A stretch of DNA of 64,000 bases, from positions 301,288-365,287 of the forward strand of contig JARGPJ010000006.1 of NCBI GenBank assembly GCA_029212615.1, in the 5' to 3' direction. Under the pieces are notes generated by a model. The model did no database searches. It had not been told where the DNA came from and worked only from the letters and a program-made list of their open reading frames with translations. Each line of letters opens with the position of its first letter. Position 1 is the stretch's first letter. This document shows, piece by piece, positions 34,875-45,792 of this stretch. The translations under genes were made by a program, and so were the position numbers. The stretch is from Verrucomicrobiales bacterium (GTDB taxonomy: Bacteria > Verrucomicrobiota > Verrucomicrobiia > Verrucomicrobiales > DEV007).

Positions 34875-34898
34875 GCCGGGGCAACAAGCCCCACTCAA
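34871..34898 (+). terminator. 3' hairpin after the ArsC-family gene
   Basis: TTGAG (34871-34875) with CTCAA (34894-34898) and GGGGC (34878-34882) with GCCCC (34888-34892) form a strong stem that overlaps the stop codon. There is no clear T run, so it is a possible terminator or transcript-end hairpin. Confidence 0.5.
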
Positions 34899-34948
34899 GG
34901 TTCAGAAATCACCGTGTCCCCTTTTCGTTAAACAGGAGAGACAAAGGA

Positions 34949-36907
34949 TTATTTCGCTTCGAAATCCCAGGCCTTTACGACCTTGTTGCTATCCGTAAAC
35001 TCAATGGCATCGAACTCGACTATTTCGTCCCCCTCAGGCAGATACAGCCGAATCGTCGCCGATGTTCCGCGCACCGGAAGCTCGACGGTGACAATTTCCC
35101 ACTCCGCGCCCCCGGACAGGGTATAATCGACGACTTGACCCTCTTCAGGAAAGGTCTCCTGCCCCGACGAGCGCCACTGGATACGCCCCGCGCCACCTGA
35201 AGCCCGACGGACTTTCATCTCCAATTTCAGAGGCCCTTTGAGTTTCACCTGCGCCGTGCCCAGAAAAGGCACCCGCCCCGTTGGCTTCACGGTGAGAACA
35301 CCATTCTTCACTTCAGACGCTGAGTGTTTCGGAATTAACCCGAAATCCGGCACGCGTTCCAGCTGAGCCGCATCCTCGCGAAAATCCGGATTCAACTTCG
35401 GTACAAGAGCCCCGGTCTCTTCGACGAATTGATCAATAAGGCGCGAAAGTTCTTCGACCTTCCCGGGCATCTCTGTCGCGAGGTCATTGACCTCCCCGAG
35501 GTCGGACTTCAGATCGTAGAGTTCCACCAAATTTGGGAAACCAGGACGAGCTTCCCAGCGTTTAATCAGCTTGAAGTTCCCTTTCCTGACAGAAACCCCT
35601 CCATTTGAAAACGGAAACCAGGCAAAAACAGCTTCCCGGTCCAAGCTTGCTTTCTCTTGAAGAAGCGGCAGCAATGAAACCCCATCAAGGGCTTGCTCCA
35701 CGTCGGAAGTGACTCCCGCCGCATCGAGGATCGTCGGATAGAGATCAACGGCATGAACGACTTCAGCGGTCAGGCTTCCTTCTTCGATCCTGCCCGGCCA
35801 GCGAACCATGAGCGGCACACGCTGCCCTCCCTCATAGATGCTAGCTTTCCCTTCACGAAGCGGCGCATTGTTAGTCGGTACCTCTCCCCCGGCCCACTTT
35901 CTCCAATCCTGAAGAGAATCATACTTGGGATGTCCCGGCTTCACCTTCTCAAGCTTTCGATCACCCAGCTTATTACTGTGAACATTTCCACCGTTATCCG
36001 AGAAAAAGATGAACAGCGTGTTTCCGGTGAGTCCCTCTGCATCAAGCGTATCCAGAATCCGGCCGAGGCTGTCATCAACGCTTTTCAGCATCGAGGCCAT
36101 GATGGGGTTTCGTTGCTCACCGCGGGGATCTTTCTTCTTCGCAAATTCACGGGTGTATTCCTCTTTATGCCCCCAGGGGCCATGAACTCCATACTGCCAT
36201 AGGTTTAGAAAGAACGGGGACTCGCGATTTTTCTGAATAAACGCTATCGCCTCGTCGGTGAGCCGGTCCGTGATGTACTCGCCATCGGGCCCGTCAGTGA
36301 TGTTCCCAACGCGGCTCTTAGATGTCGGGATTCCTTCGCTTGATACGCCATAGGGAGAAAAATAGCTGGGTGGTCCGGGATCCGGCGTGGCAATCCATAT
36401 TTCATCGAACCCCTGTTTGTCCGGCCAGTGGGGTTGCATCGCTCCGAGATGCCATTTCCCGAAATGCCCGGTATCATAGCCCGTTTCGCGAAGCACTTCA
36501 GCAATCGTGAGAATGTCAGGATCGAGATAATTTTTACTCTCCGCATAGATATAGCGCTTCGTCGGCGAAACCTTCTCCGGATAAAATGAGGCACCTTCCT
36601 CTTGAGGAGGCTGATGCCCGCTCGCCGTCGTAACCCCATGTCGCGCCGGGTACTGGCCACTCAGGATGGTTGCCCGGGTCGGGGAACAAAGCGGCATCGC
36701 GTAGGCATCAGTGAAGCGCATCGAAAGTTTCGCGAGCCGGTTCATGTTCGGAGTTTCGTAGTACTCGGAACCATAAGGCTCCGAATCCATCCATCCCATG
36801 TCATCGACCAGAAAGAGGACAACGTTAGGAAGGGACTCTTCGGAAACGGCGACACGGGGAGCCGTCAGCAAAGCGGCGAAAATCAGGGGCAGAAAATAAA
36901 TTTTCAT
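34949..36907 (-). CDS. Sulfatase with C-terminal beta-sandwich domain
   Basis: A 652-residue exported sulfatase. The formylglycine motif CSPTRATILSG is near 74-84 (Cys converted to FGly, pattern C-x-P-x-R), after the metal Asp pair in FLVDDMGWMD (about 35). The N-terminus has a cleavable signal (KIYFLPLIFAALLTAPRVAVS). The ATG at 36905-36907 is used; a GTG lies one codon upstream. The catalytic domain extends to about 520, followed by a ~120-residue beta-rich domain (LGTAQVKLKGPLKLEMKVRR... VVDYTLSGGAEWEIVTVELPV) that could bind the carbohydrate. Sulfatases of this kind release sulfate from sulfated polysaccharides; the substrate is not inferable. Its maturation needs a formylglycine-generating enzyme not seen in the window. 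It converges on the ArsC-like gene. Confidence 0.92.
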   Translation of the reverse strand: MKIYFLPLIFAALLTAPRVAVSEESLPNVVLFLVDDMGWMDSEPYGSEYYETPNMNRLAKLSMRFTDAYAMPLCSPTRATILSGQYPARHGVTTASGHQPPQEEGASFYPEKVSPTKRYIYAESKNYLDPDILTIAEVLRETGYDTGHFGKWHLGAMQPHWPDKQGFDEIWIATPDPGPPSYFSPYGVSSEGIPTSKSRVGNITDGPDGEYITDRLTDEAIAFIQKNRESPFFLNLWQYGVHGPWGHKEEYTREFAKKKDPRGEQRNPIMASMLKSVDDSLGRILDTLDAEGLTGNTLFIFFSDNGGNVHSNKLGDRKLEKVKPGHPKYDSLQDWRKWAGGEVPTNNAPLREGKASIYEGGQRVPLMVRWPGRIEEGSLTAEVVHAVDLYPTILDAAGVTSDVEQALDGVSLLPLLQEKASLDREAVFAWFPFSNGGVSVRKGNFKLIKRWEARPGFPNLVELYDLKSDLGEVNDLATEMPGKVEELSRLIDQFVEETGALVPKLNPDFREDAAQLERVPDFGLIPKHSASEVKNGVLTVKPTGRVPFLGTAQVKLKGPLKLEMKVRRASGGAGRIQWRSSGQETFPEEGQVVDYTLSGGAEWEIVTVELPVRGTSATIRLYLPEGDEIVEFDAIEFTDSNKVVKAWDFEAK

Positions 36908-37046
36908 CACGTTTTTCCCACTTGATCTCTCTTTGGAAGAAAGATCAAGTGGCTTGATACATGCTTAATTCGGCCCCTGCGGGAACAAACCACAGACAGG
37001 CCATCTCCCAAACGCCCCTCACTACGTTAACCAAAAAACCTCCTCT

Positions 37047-37841
37047 ATGATCTCCCGCCACTCTCTCCACCTTCGCCTGCTCTCTTCTGTTCTGGCACTC
37101 ACCTCTTCGCTCGCGATAACAGCGGAAGACGAAAACTGGTTACCACTTTTCAACGGCAAAGACCTGACAGGATGGACCCCCAAAATTCGCTACGAAGAAT
37201 ACGGCAACGACTCCAGGAAAACGTTCAGAGTGGAAGACGGGGTTCTCAAGGTCAGCTATGAAAACTACACGGAATTTAACGAATCATTCGGACATCTCTT
37301 TTACGAAACTCCCTATTCTCATTACCGGTTGAGGCTGGAGTACCGCTTCACGGGAGAACAGGTCAAAGGCGGCCCCCGCTGGGCGTTTCGAAACAGCGGC
37401 ATCATGGTGCACGGGCAGGACCCGGCAACCATGATAGCGAATCAGGATTTCCCTGTTTCAATCGAAGTGCAACTTCTCGGAGGAGATGGCAAGAGAGACC
37501 GCACCAACGCCAACCTCTGCACTCCCGGCACTCATGTGTTTATGAAAGAGAAACTGGTGAAGAAGCACTGCATCAATTCGAGTTCGAAAACATTCCATGG
37601 CGATGATTGGGTGACCGTTGAAGTAGAAGTCCGCGGCCATGAAGTCATTCGACACTTTGCAGAGGGAGATCTGGTCCTCTCCTACCAAAAACCCGTGCTG
37701 GATGCCGAAGACGCTAATGCGGAAAAAATCATCGATAAAGCCGGGGGGAATATTGAATTGTCCGGCGGCACTATCTCTCTTCAATCGGAGAGCCACCCCG
37801 TGGAATTTCGGAAAGTGGAAATACTCGTCCTCGTCGACTAA
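37047..37841 (+). CDS. DUF1080 (3-keto-disaccharide hydrolase type) protein
   Basis: A 264-residue exported protein: signal peptide HLRLLSSVLALTSSLAI, then the DUF1080 concanavalin-like beta sandwich starting WLPLFNGKDLTGWTPK. The region RWAFRNSGIMVHGQDP is a family mark, and ISLQSESHPVEFRKVEIL closes the domain. DUF1080 proteins in these phyla are linked to keto-glycoside and polysaccharide hydrolysis. It is divergent from the sulfatase, and it and the two sulfatases fit a polysaccharide-degradation region. Confidence 0.85.
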   Translation: MISRHSLHLRLLSSVLALTSSLAITAEDENWLPLFNGKDLTGWTPKIRYEEYGNDSRKTFRVEDGVLKVSYENYTEFNESFGHLFYETPYSHYRLRLEYRFTGEQVKGGPRWAFRNSGIMVHGQDPATMIANQDFPVSIEVQLLGGDGKRDRTNANLCTPGTHVFMKEKLVKKHCINSSSKTFHGDDWVTVEVEVRGHEVIRHFAEGDLVLSYQKPVLDAEDANAEKIIDKAGGNIELSGGTISLQSESHPVEFRKVEILVLVD

Positions 37842-37875
37842 CAGACTCAAAATTCAAAAAGGCTCACTTCCGGGG

Positions 37876-38769
37876 TCATTCCCCTGAAACAAACTCCCGG
37901 AGATGGTCCCTCATGCTTTTGACCCACTTGCTTTGATAGCGATACGGGTTCCAGAGCATTGCCACTGTTCGCATCGGTTCGGGGGCATCAAAAGAGCGAT
38001 AAACGCGGCGATCACTTTGATCAAGTTGACGGGCCATTTCGGGAATAATCGAAACGCCGTGACCGAGGGCAACTAACTCCTGCACCGTAGTGAGTTGACT
38101 GATACGCTCAACTGAGACTGGCTGAACGGACTGCTGCCGGCAATACGAGGCGATATTGTCAGCAAGACAATGCGCCTCGTTCAAGGTCACGAAAGGAAAT
38201 TCCTCGACCGCTTCAGGAGTAATCAAGTCACGCGAGACGAGTTCGTGATCAGCCGGGACGACGAGAAGGAGTTCTTCATCAAAGAGCACTTCCGATTCGA
38301 GATACTTTGCGATGATCGGCATGGCGAGAATCGCGAGATCGATCTCTCCGTGACTGCACCGCTTGACTAAATTCTCCGTGGTGTCTTCCTGAACGATCAC
38401 CGAGACATCAGGATTCGCCTTCGCAAAACTGCTCAGAAAGCGCGGCAGGAAGTACGGCGCAACCGTCGGAATGGCCCCCAGCCGGATTCGACCATGTCGT
38501 CCTGCTTCGGAAAGAGCCGAAAAAGTGTCTTCCGCGAGCTTAAGAATCTCTTTTGCCCGTTCCAGGAACAGTTCGCCATGGTCAGTCAGCACGACTTCAC
38601 GCGGCTTTCTCTCAAAGAGTGGCTGCCCGATTTGATCCTCCAACTTCTGAACGGCACGGCTCAGGGAAGACTGGGAAAGATTCAATTCTGCCGCCGCCCT
38701 CGTGAAGTTCCCGGTTCGGGCAACGGCAACAAATTGCTCCAAGTGGTGAAATTCGATATCGTAGCGCAT
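37876..38769 (-). CDS. oxyR: OxyR-type LysR peroxide regulator
   Basis: A 297-residue LysR-family regulator. The N-terminal winged helix-turn-helix contains FVAVARTGNFTRAAAELNLSQSSLSRAVQKLE. The C-terminal sensor domain carries the OxyR motif: Cys201 and Cys210 in HCLADNIASYC match Cys199 and Cys208 of E. coli OxyR with the same spacing, so H2O2 should form the disulfide that activates it. It is divergent from katG, its normal target. The 219-bp intergenic space contains inverted repeats that could be its operator. It lacks no obvious domain. Confidence 0.92.
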   Translation of the reverse strand: MRYDIEFHHLEQFVAVARTGNFTRAAAELNLSQSSLSRAVQKLEDQIGQPLFERKPREVVLTDHGELFLERAKEILKLAEDTFSALSEAGRHGRIRLGAIPTVAPYFLPRFLSSFAKANPDVSVIVQEDTTENLVKRCSHGEIDLAILAMPIIAKYLESEVLFDEELLLVVPADHELVSRDLITPEAVEEFPFVTLNEAHCLADNIASYCRQQSVQPVSVERISQLTTVQELVALGHGVSIIPEMARQLDQSDRRVYRSFDAPEPMRTVAMLWNPYRYQSKWVKSMRDHLREFVSGE

Positions 38770-38785
38770 TCCTGAGCTTAACCAT

Positions 38786-38840
38786 GCACCGAAAGCATAG
38801 CAAACATTCTAACGATGCATTGGATGCATCCGGTGCTTTC
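38786..38840. promoter_or_regulatory. Inverted repeats between oxyR and katG
   Basis: GATGCAT (38814-38820), TGG, ATGCATC (38824-38830) is a 7-bp perfect inverted repeat. It is flanked by GCACCG (38786-38791) with CGGTGC (38831-38836), and GAAAGCA (38791-38797) with TGCTTTC (38834-38840). This space must hold the katG and oxyR promoters, and such clustered dyads are candidates for OxyR or other operators. The OxyR binding pattern is loose, so I do not claim a match. Confidence 0.4.
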
Positions 38841-38961
38841 TGTCAGTAATTTAAGGGAAAGAGTCGCCCCGACGATTCCCCTCTTCTTAACCCTGATGAA
38901 CAACCCAATATGTCAAACGGCTCCCATGCTTGCGCCGGGCGCACCGGCATCCGCCCGGTAG

Positions 38962-41202
<2,241 letters not shown>

Positions 41203-41230
41203 AACCATCGGCAAAAAGCAAAAACCTCTG

Positions 41231-41261
41231 ATGCCGCAGTCTTCCGGGACTGCGGCATTTT
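41231..41261 (+). terminator. Intrinsic terminator after katG
   Basis: ATGCCGCAGTC (41231-41241) and its complement GACTGCGGCAT (41248-41258) form an 11-bp stem with a 6-nt loop, followed by a short T run. It is 28 bp after the katG stop. Confidence 0.85.
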
Positions 41262-41393
41262 GCGTTCCCGGGAAAAGACATCTCTCTCGGAACCACGTAG
41301 ACGATTGGTGAGTTCATCACCACAACCCCGCATCATTCAACGGATAAGGGGCGCCGGAATCCGATTTCACGCCCGGGCCACCGCCGGACTCCG

Positions 41394-42788
41394 TCACGGC
41401 TTACGTTTTTTCTTATTCTTTGCCTGACCGAACTCCCAGTTCGGAGAAGGAACATGAGCTTCCGCAAAAATCTCTTTAGCACGCTTCACCAGATCCGGAC
41501 GAAGCTCCGCAAGGTTATTCTCCTCTCCCGGATCCCGGGAGAGATCGTAAATTTCGATGGGGCTGTCGAGCGACTTATTGACCTCAAGCTGCAGGGCCTT
41601 CCAGTCTCCCCAGCGGGCCGCTTTTTTGCCGCCACGCTCATAGAATTCCCAATAGAGATATTCATGCTCAACCTGCCCGTCCTCACCAAGAAGGGTTGGC
41701 AAAAATGAAACCCCGCTAATCTCAGAGGGGGCCTCTGCTCCCGCAAGATCCATCGTCGTTGGCAGCACATCCCAGTGAGCAGAGACATGGTCCGTGATCG
41801 AACCGGCCGCAATTTTCCCCGGCCAGCGAGCCAGCATGTGAGTGCGAATTCCGCCCTCGGAAAGGTCACGTTTGTGACCTCGAAACGGGCCGTTGCTATC
41901 AAAAAAATCAGGGGCGTGCCCCCCTTCCTGATGGGGACCATTATCCGAGCTCAACATGACAATAGTGTCTTCATCCAACTCCAGTTCATCGAGAAGAGCC
42001 AGCAGCTCTCCCACCCCTTCATCCAGAAGCGTCATCATGCCGGCGAAACTTGCAATCGGGTTGCTCACTTCGGTACCGGCATACTTTCCAATCTTCTTCT
42101 CAAACTCCGGAAATTTTTCACGCCATGGCTTCGCGTACGGCTCGGGAACCTGCATCGCCGCATGAGGAATTGCGACGGCAAGGTAGACAAAGAATGGATC
42201 CTCTTTGTTATCCCTCACGAAATCCAGCGCTTCGCCCATGATGAGGTCATGGGTGTAGACTTCTTTATTCAGCTCGATTTTCTCCCTGTTCTTCCAAAGG
42301 TGAGTGGGATAGTAGTCGTGAGCCTGTCGCTGACAGTTGTAACCATAAAACAGGTCAAAATGCTCGGCTGGATCACTCACCGAACCGGGTGCACCCAGCC
42401 CCCACTTCCCGAAGGCGCCGGTGGTATAACCTGCCTCCGAAAGAAGACGGGGCATCGTCACAATATCGGCAGGCATCGGCGACTGTCCTTCAGGTTCGAC
42501 TTCTCGATTCCCCCGCACAAAGGTTCTTCCCGTATGAAGCCCGGTGAGAAGAGAACACCGGGTCGGAGCGCAAACCGTGCTGCCGGAGTAATGGTTGGTA
42601 AACTTCATCCCCTCGGCAGCGAGGCGGTCGATATTCGGCGTCGAAAACTTCTTCTGACCGTAGCAGCTCAAGTCTGCGTAGCCGGCATCATCGAGAAGAA
42701 TATAAATAATATTAGGCTGCTCGGCCGCCGATACGGAAAGAAAAAGACTGCCGAAAACGGCAAGCGGGAGAATGAGGAATTTCTTCAT
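41394..42788 (-). CDS. Arylsulfatase
   Basis: A 464-residue exported sulfatase; the ATG at 42786-42788 gives a proper signal peptide (KKFLILPLAVFGSLFLSVSA), while the frame extends further upstream without one. The formylglycine motif CAPTRCSLLTG begins at Cys73, and the metal Asp pair is in ILLDDAGYADLS. The C-terminal end is Lys-rich (NKKKRKP). Unlike the other sulfatase it has no added beta domain. It probably removes sulfate from a carbohydrate or aryl ester in the periplasm or outside. It is the only other FGly sulfatase in the window, lies 6 kb from the first, and is separated by katG. Confidence 0.92.
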   Translation of the reverse strand: MKKFLILPLAVFGSLFLSVSAAEQPNIIYILLDDAGYADLSCYGQKKFSTPNIDRLAAEGMKFTNHYSGSTVCAPTRCSLLTGLHTGRTFVRGNREVEPEGQSPMPADIVTMPRLLSEAGYTTGAFGKWGLGAPGSVSDPAEHFDLFYGYNCQRQAHDYYPTHLWKNREKIELNKEVYTHDLIMGEALDFVRDNKEDPFFVYLAVAIPHAAMQVPEPYAKPWREKFPEFEKKIGKYAGTEVSNPIASFAGMMTLLDEGVGELLALLDELELDEDTIVMLSSDNGPHQEGGHAPDFFDSNGPFRGHKRDLSEGGIRTHMLARWPGKIAAGSITDHVSAHWDVLPTTMDLAGAEAPSEISGVSFLPTLLGEDGQVEHEYLYWEFYERGGKKAARWGDWKALQLEVNKSLDSPIEIYDLSRDPGEENNLAELRPDLVKRAKEIFAEAHVPSPNWEFGQAKNKKKRKP

Positions 42789-42884
42789 AAAGGGGTCGCC
42801 ACAATGACGGGGAGAAGGCACCACGTCAAACCACGTAGACGCGCCCTTTCCGACACCGCTGATATTTCGACCACTTCAATGAAG

Positions 42885-43937
42885 TCAGTTCCCGACCGAG
42901 GCAATCACCTTGGTCGCGAGATCGCGAAAAGCAGCCGAAACGGAGTTCGTTTCCGGATCTTCTGTCGCGATGGGAGTCCCTTCATCAGCCGCCTTTCGAG
43001 TTGGCGGGTCGAGCGGGATCTGCCCCATGAGCGGCACTCCCTGCTTCTCTGCCTCAGCCGCTCCTCCATTCTCACCGAAGATGAAATACTTCTTCCCTAG
43101 ATCGCACTCGAACCAGGCCATGTTTTCAATCATACCGGCGATGGGAACATTCACTTTCCTGAACATCCCGATGGCCTTCCGTGCATCGATCAGCGCGACT
43201 TCCTGAGGAGTCGTCACAATCAACGCCGCATCGACAGCAACCGTCTGAACGATCGTAAGCTGAATGTCTCCGGTGCCCGGAGGCAGATCGAGGACAAGAT
43301 AGTCTAGATCCCCCCAGAGGCACTGACGCAAAAACTGCTGCGTATAACGAGTCGCGAGCGGCCCCCGGACAATCACAGGGGAATCATCGCTGAGAAGAAA
43401 GCCCATTGAAATCGCCTTAATCCCCTGAGCTTCGATGGGAACGATCTCGTTGTCCTCCGTTGCCATCGGCTGCTGGTCTTCCGCACCGAGCATCATGGCA
43501 ATACTTGGACCGTACAGGTCACAATCACAGAGGCCGACTTTTGCTCCGGTTTTACTGAGCGCAATCGCAAGATTCGTCGAAACAGTCGACTTCCCGACGC
43601 CACCTTTACCACTCGCCACCGCAATGATCTTCTTCACCCCGGGAATGCTGGATTGTCCTGCCGCAGGGTTTCCACCGGTTACCGGTTCCGGTGGATCCTG
43701 AATATCAAAGTCCACATTCACCTTCCCGATTCCCTCGAGAGAACTGATCGCGCTCTCAATCCCTTCATGAATCCCGCGCGGAACATTTGGATCTTTCGTC
43801 GCGATGCTGATTTTAACAATCACATCCGCTCCGTGAACTTGAACTTCTTTCACCAGTCCAAAAGACACAATGTCACGGCTGAAGCCGGGATAGTTCACCT
43901 CTTTCAGTTTCTCTCGAATATTTTCTTCGGTAATCAT
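42885..43937 (-). CDS. Mrp/NBP35-family iron-sulfur carrier ATPase, CxxC absent
   Basis: A 350-residue P-loop ATPase of the Mrp/ApbC family that loads or carries iron-sulfur clusters. The N-terminal DUF59 (MIP18) domain runs to about 95, then the deviant Walker A GKGGVGKSTVSTN near 115-125. The typical C-terminal motif reads ENMAWFECDLGKKYFIFG. Most bacterial Mrp proteins have CxxC here (for instance CSNCG), but only the first Cys is present. Whether the protein can still hold a cluster at its dimer interface is doubtful. The rest of the ATPase is intact, so it is not an obvious pseudogene. It lies downstream of the ABC transporter operon on the same strand, after 61 bp. Confidence 0.9.
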   Translation of the reverse strand: MITEENIREKLKEVNYPGFSRDIVSFGLVKEVQVHGADVIVKISIATKDPNVPRGIHEGIESAISSLEGIGKVNVDFDIQDPPEPVTGGNPAAGQSSIPGVKKIIAVASGKGGVGKSTVSTNLAIALSKTGAKVGLCDCDLYGPSIAMMLGAEDQQPMATEDNEIVPIEAQGIKAISMGFLLSDDSPVIVRGPLATRYTQQFLRQCLWGDLDYLVLDLPPGTGDIQLTIVQTVAVDAALIVTTPQEVALIDARKAIGMFRKVNVPIAGMIENMAWFECDLGKKYFIFGENGGAAEAEKQGVPLMGQIPLDPPTRKAADEGTPIATEDPETNSVSAAFRDLATKVIASVGN

Positions 43938-43998
43938 TTCAATTTGTCTGCGGGCAAGTCTGATAGGCCATTACGGCAAGAAGTCCAACCCGGAGGCG

Positions 43999-44895
43999 CT
44001 ATTCATCGTTTTCACCGGCGATAAATGTTGAACTTCCATGCACCTTTTCCTCCGCCTCAATGATCGCCTCCCGGCTGATCACAGGCAACTCATGGGGCGA
44101 ATGAGACAGCTTCGGCGATGTCGCAAGAAACTCACGGGTGTAGGAAAAATCAGGCTTCGAAATCAAAAGTGCGGCCGGCCCCGACTCGAGAATCCCTCCT
44201 TCAAAAAACATCGCAAGGTGATCCGCAAAACGCTCTGCATTTCGCAAGCTGCCCATTGACAGCACAAAGGTCACCCCTCTTTCCTCCCGTATTTGACTGA
44301 TCAAATCGACGAACTGCCCTTCAGCGATGCGATCAAGATTACAAGTCGCCTCGTCACAAACAATCACGCGGGACTGTGCCATGAGGGCACGCATCAGGGA
44401 AAGGCGCTGAAGCATCATGAGCGGCAAATCACTGATGACCCGGGGAAGAATCCGCTCCGGCTCGATAATTCCCACGGCGTAAAACTCTTCATTCCAATCG
44501 AGTTCCTTCCCCCGACGCCCCGACCTCCCGATCAGTCTCGAAAACTCCCGCAGCGAGTGCTCAACACTGTGATGTGGATTAAAGGCCGCTTCCGGCTCAC
44601 GCCCGATAAATGAAACCAGCGGCGACCGCTGCAGGTACGGCTTTCCCTTTGAAGTTCTCCCGTCGATCAAAACCTGCCCGCCGGTCACTTTTGTCCGCCG
44701 ACGCGCGACACCTGCAATGTATTCGCACAGCATCGACTTACCCGAGCCGGCTTCTCCTCCGAACACCCAGATCTCTCCCGCATTTATGGTCAGAGAAATC
44801 CGTCGCAACCTCAGGTTGCGATCATCAAAGCCTCCTGATTTCTCGACGGAAAAATCATGAATCTCAATCAATGCGTGATTTTCGGTTTCCTCCAT
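43999..44895 (-). CDS. Degenerate oligopeptide-type ABC ATPase
   Basis: A 298-residue ABC ATPase of the OppD/DppD lineage, with a C-terminal extension after the nucleotide domain. Walker A GGEAGSGKSMLCEY and Walker B VIVCDEATCNLD are intact. The signature LSGGQ is gone: the corresponding stretch reads ISDLPLMMLQRLSL. The Q-loop Gln looks like Arg (FIGREPEAAFNP), and the switch His is not where it should be (LSMGSLRNAERFADHL). It is the only ATPase in this operon, overlapping no other gene, 12 bp after a permease gene. It may hydrolyse ATP poorly, or dimerise with a normal partner encoded elsewhere, or be on the way to loss. Confidence 0.8.
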   Translation of the reverse strand: MEETENHALIEIHDFSVEKSGGFDDRNLRLRRISLTINAGEIWVFGGEAGSGKSMLCEYIAGVARRRTKVTGGQVLIDGRTSKGKPYLQRSPLVSFIGREPEAAFNPHHSVEHSLREFSRLIGRSGRRGKELDWNEEFYAVGIIEPERILPRVISDLPLMMLQRLSLMRALMAQSRVIVCDEATCNLDRIAEGQFVDLISQIREERGVTFVLSMGSLRNAERFADHLAMFFEGGILESGPAALLISKPDFSYTREFLATSPKLSHSPHELPVISREAIIEAEEKVHGSSTFIAGENDE

Positions 44896-44907
44896 GGGTC
44901 GATCAAA

Positions 44908-45789
44908 CTAGATGAATCGCCTTATCGGTTCAGATTTCAATGCCCGCGAAGTCAACCATCCAAGAAGAGTCAGAAACATCGTGACGACTGAGGCAAAAAT
45001 CCCGGGGTAGATGGCAAGCCACGGAGCCTCAATAATGACCTGCTGCCCGTAGGAAATCAGGCCTCCGATACTGAGCCTTTCACTCCCCATCCCTAAAAAA
45101 GAAACCCCCATTTCGACTAAGGCGACCTGCGGAATCAAGGTCGCAAAAATACCGATCAGCTTTCGGATGACCGTCGGCACAATCCGGTTCGTGACAATCT
45201 CGGATCGCGAAAGCCCTACCACATAAGCCGAAAGAATATCGTGTCCCTTCTCTCCTTTTTCAAACCACTCCGCCATCGCCGGAGCGCTGTGGATGGAAAT
45301 CAAAAGAGAAGTCGCCACGACAAAGGAAGTGATCCCCCCGCCCGCTCCCGCCTGCACGATCAGAAGCACAAGAGCACACGGCATCAGCACGCCGACACGC
45401 CCCCATGATTTCAGGAGGGAAAATCGCCGTTCACCCGGATCAAAGGCGAACAGCATCACCGTGAGAAAGGCGAGAGCGAGCCCCAGAGCAGTTGCAATCG
45501 CGGCCACAGCCACGGCCCTCGCCATCGCGATACGGCAAAGATGAAAGAGATCAAGCCCTGTCGCCGTCGTTCCAAACAAGTGTCCGTCACCCGGTGTTTT
45601 CCAAAGCGGCTCGCCCGGTGTCACGAGAATTTCAGAAGGACGAATATCAACATCGGTTCCGGCGGAGAAAAGCCACCCGAATGAAATCAGATAAGCAAAC
45701 GCCAGAACAATAACATAACGGGTCTCCCAGGCCCTCGCCAATGCGCTGAGGGAGTGCCGGGAAGCCCTGGATTGTCGACGATTCATCAT
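44908..45789 (-). CDS. Oligopeptide-type ABC permease (DppC/OppC-like)
   Basis: A 293-residue inner-membrane permease with about six helices. It has the N-terminal charged tail and first helix (YVIVLAFAYLISFGWLF), a periplasmic loop TPGDGHLFGTTATGLDLFHL typical of OppC/DppC, and the EAA-like cytoplasmic loop around ILSAYVVGLSRSEIVTNRIVP. It is the partner of the permease encoded just upstream, with a gap of 3 bp, and of the large binding protein. ATPase for this system is the degenerate one downstream. Confidence 0.85.
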   Translation of the reverse strand: MMNRRQSRASRHSLSALARAWETRYVIVLAFAYLISFGWLFSAGTDVDIRPSEILVTPGEPLWKTPGDGHLFGTTATGLDLFHLCRIAMARAVAVAAIATALGLALAFLTVMLFAFDPGERRFSLLKSWGRVGVLMPCALVLLIVQAGAGGGITSFVVATSLLISIHSAPAMAEWFEKGEKGHDILSAYVVGLSRSEIVTNRIVPTVIRKLIGIFATLIPQVALVEMGVSFLGMGSERLSIGGLISYGQQVIIEAPWLAIYPGIFASVVTMFLTLLGWLTSRALKSEPIRRFI

Positions 45790-45792
45790 GAT

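Noticed and set aside
41263..41393. A short open frame on the minus strand beyond the end of the arylsulfatase gene, in a different frame
   Set aside because: A one-base shift would extend the sulfatase by about 24 residues, but the usual basic end is already present and nothing else supports a frameshift.
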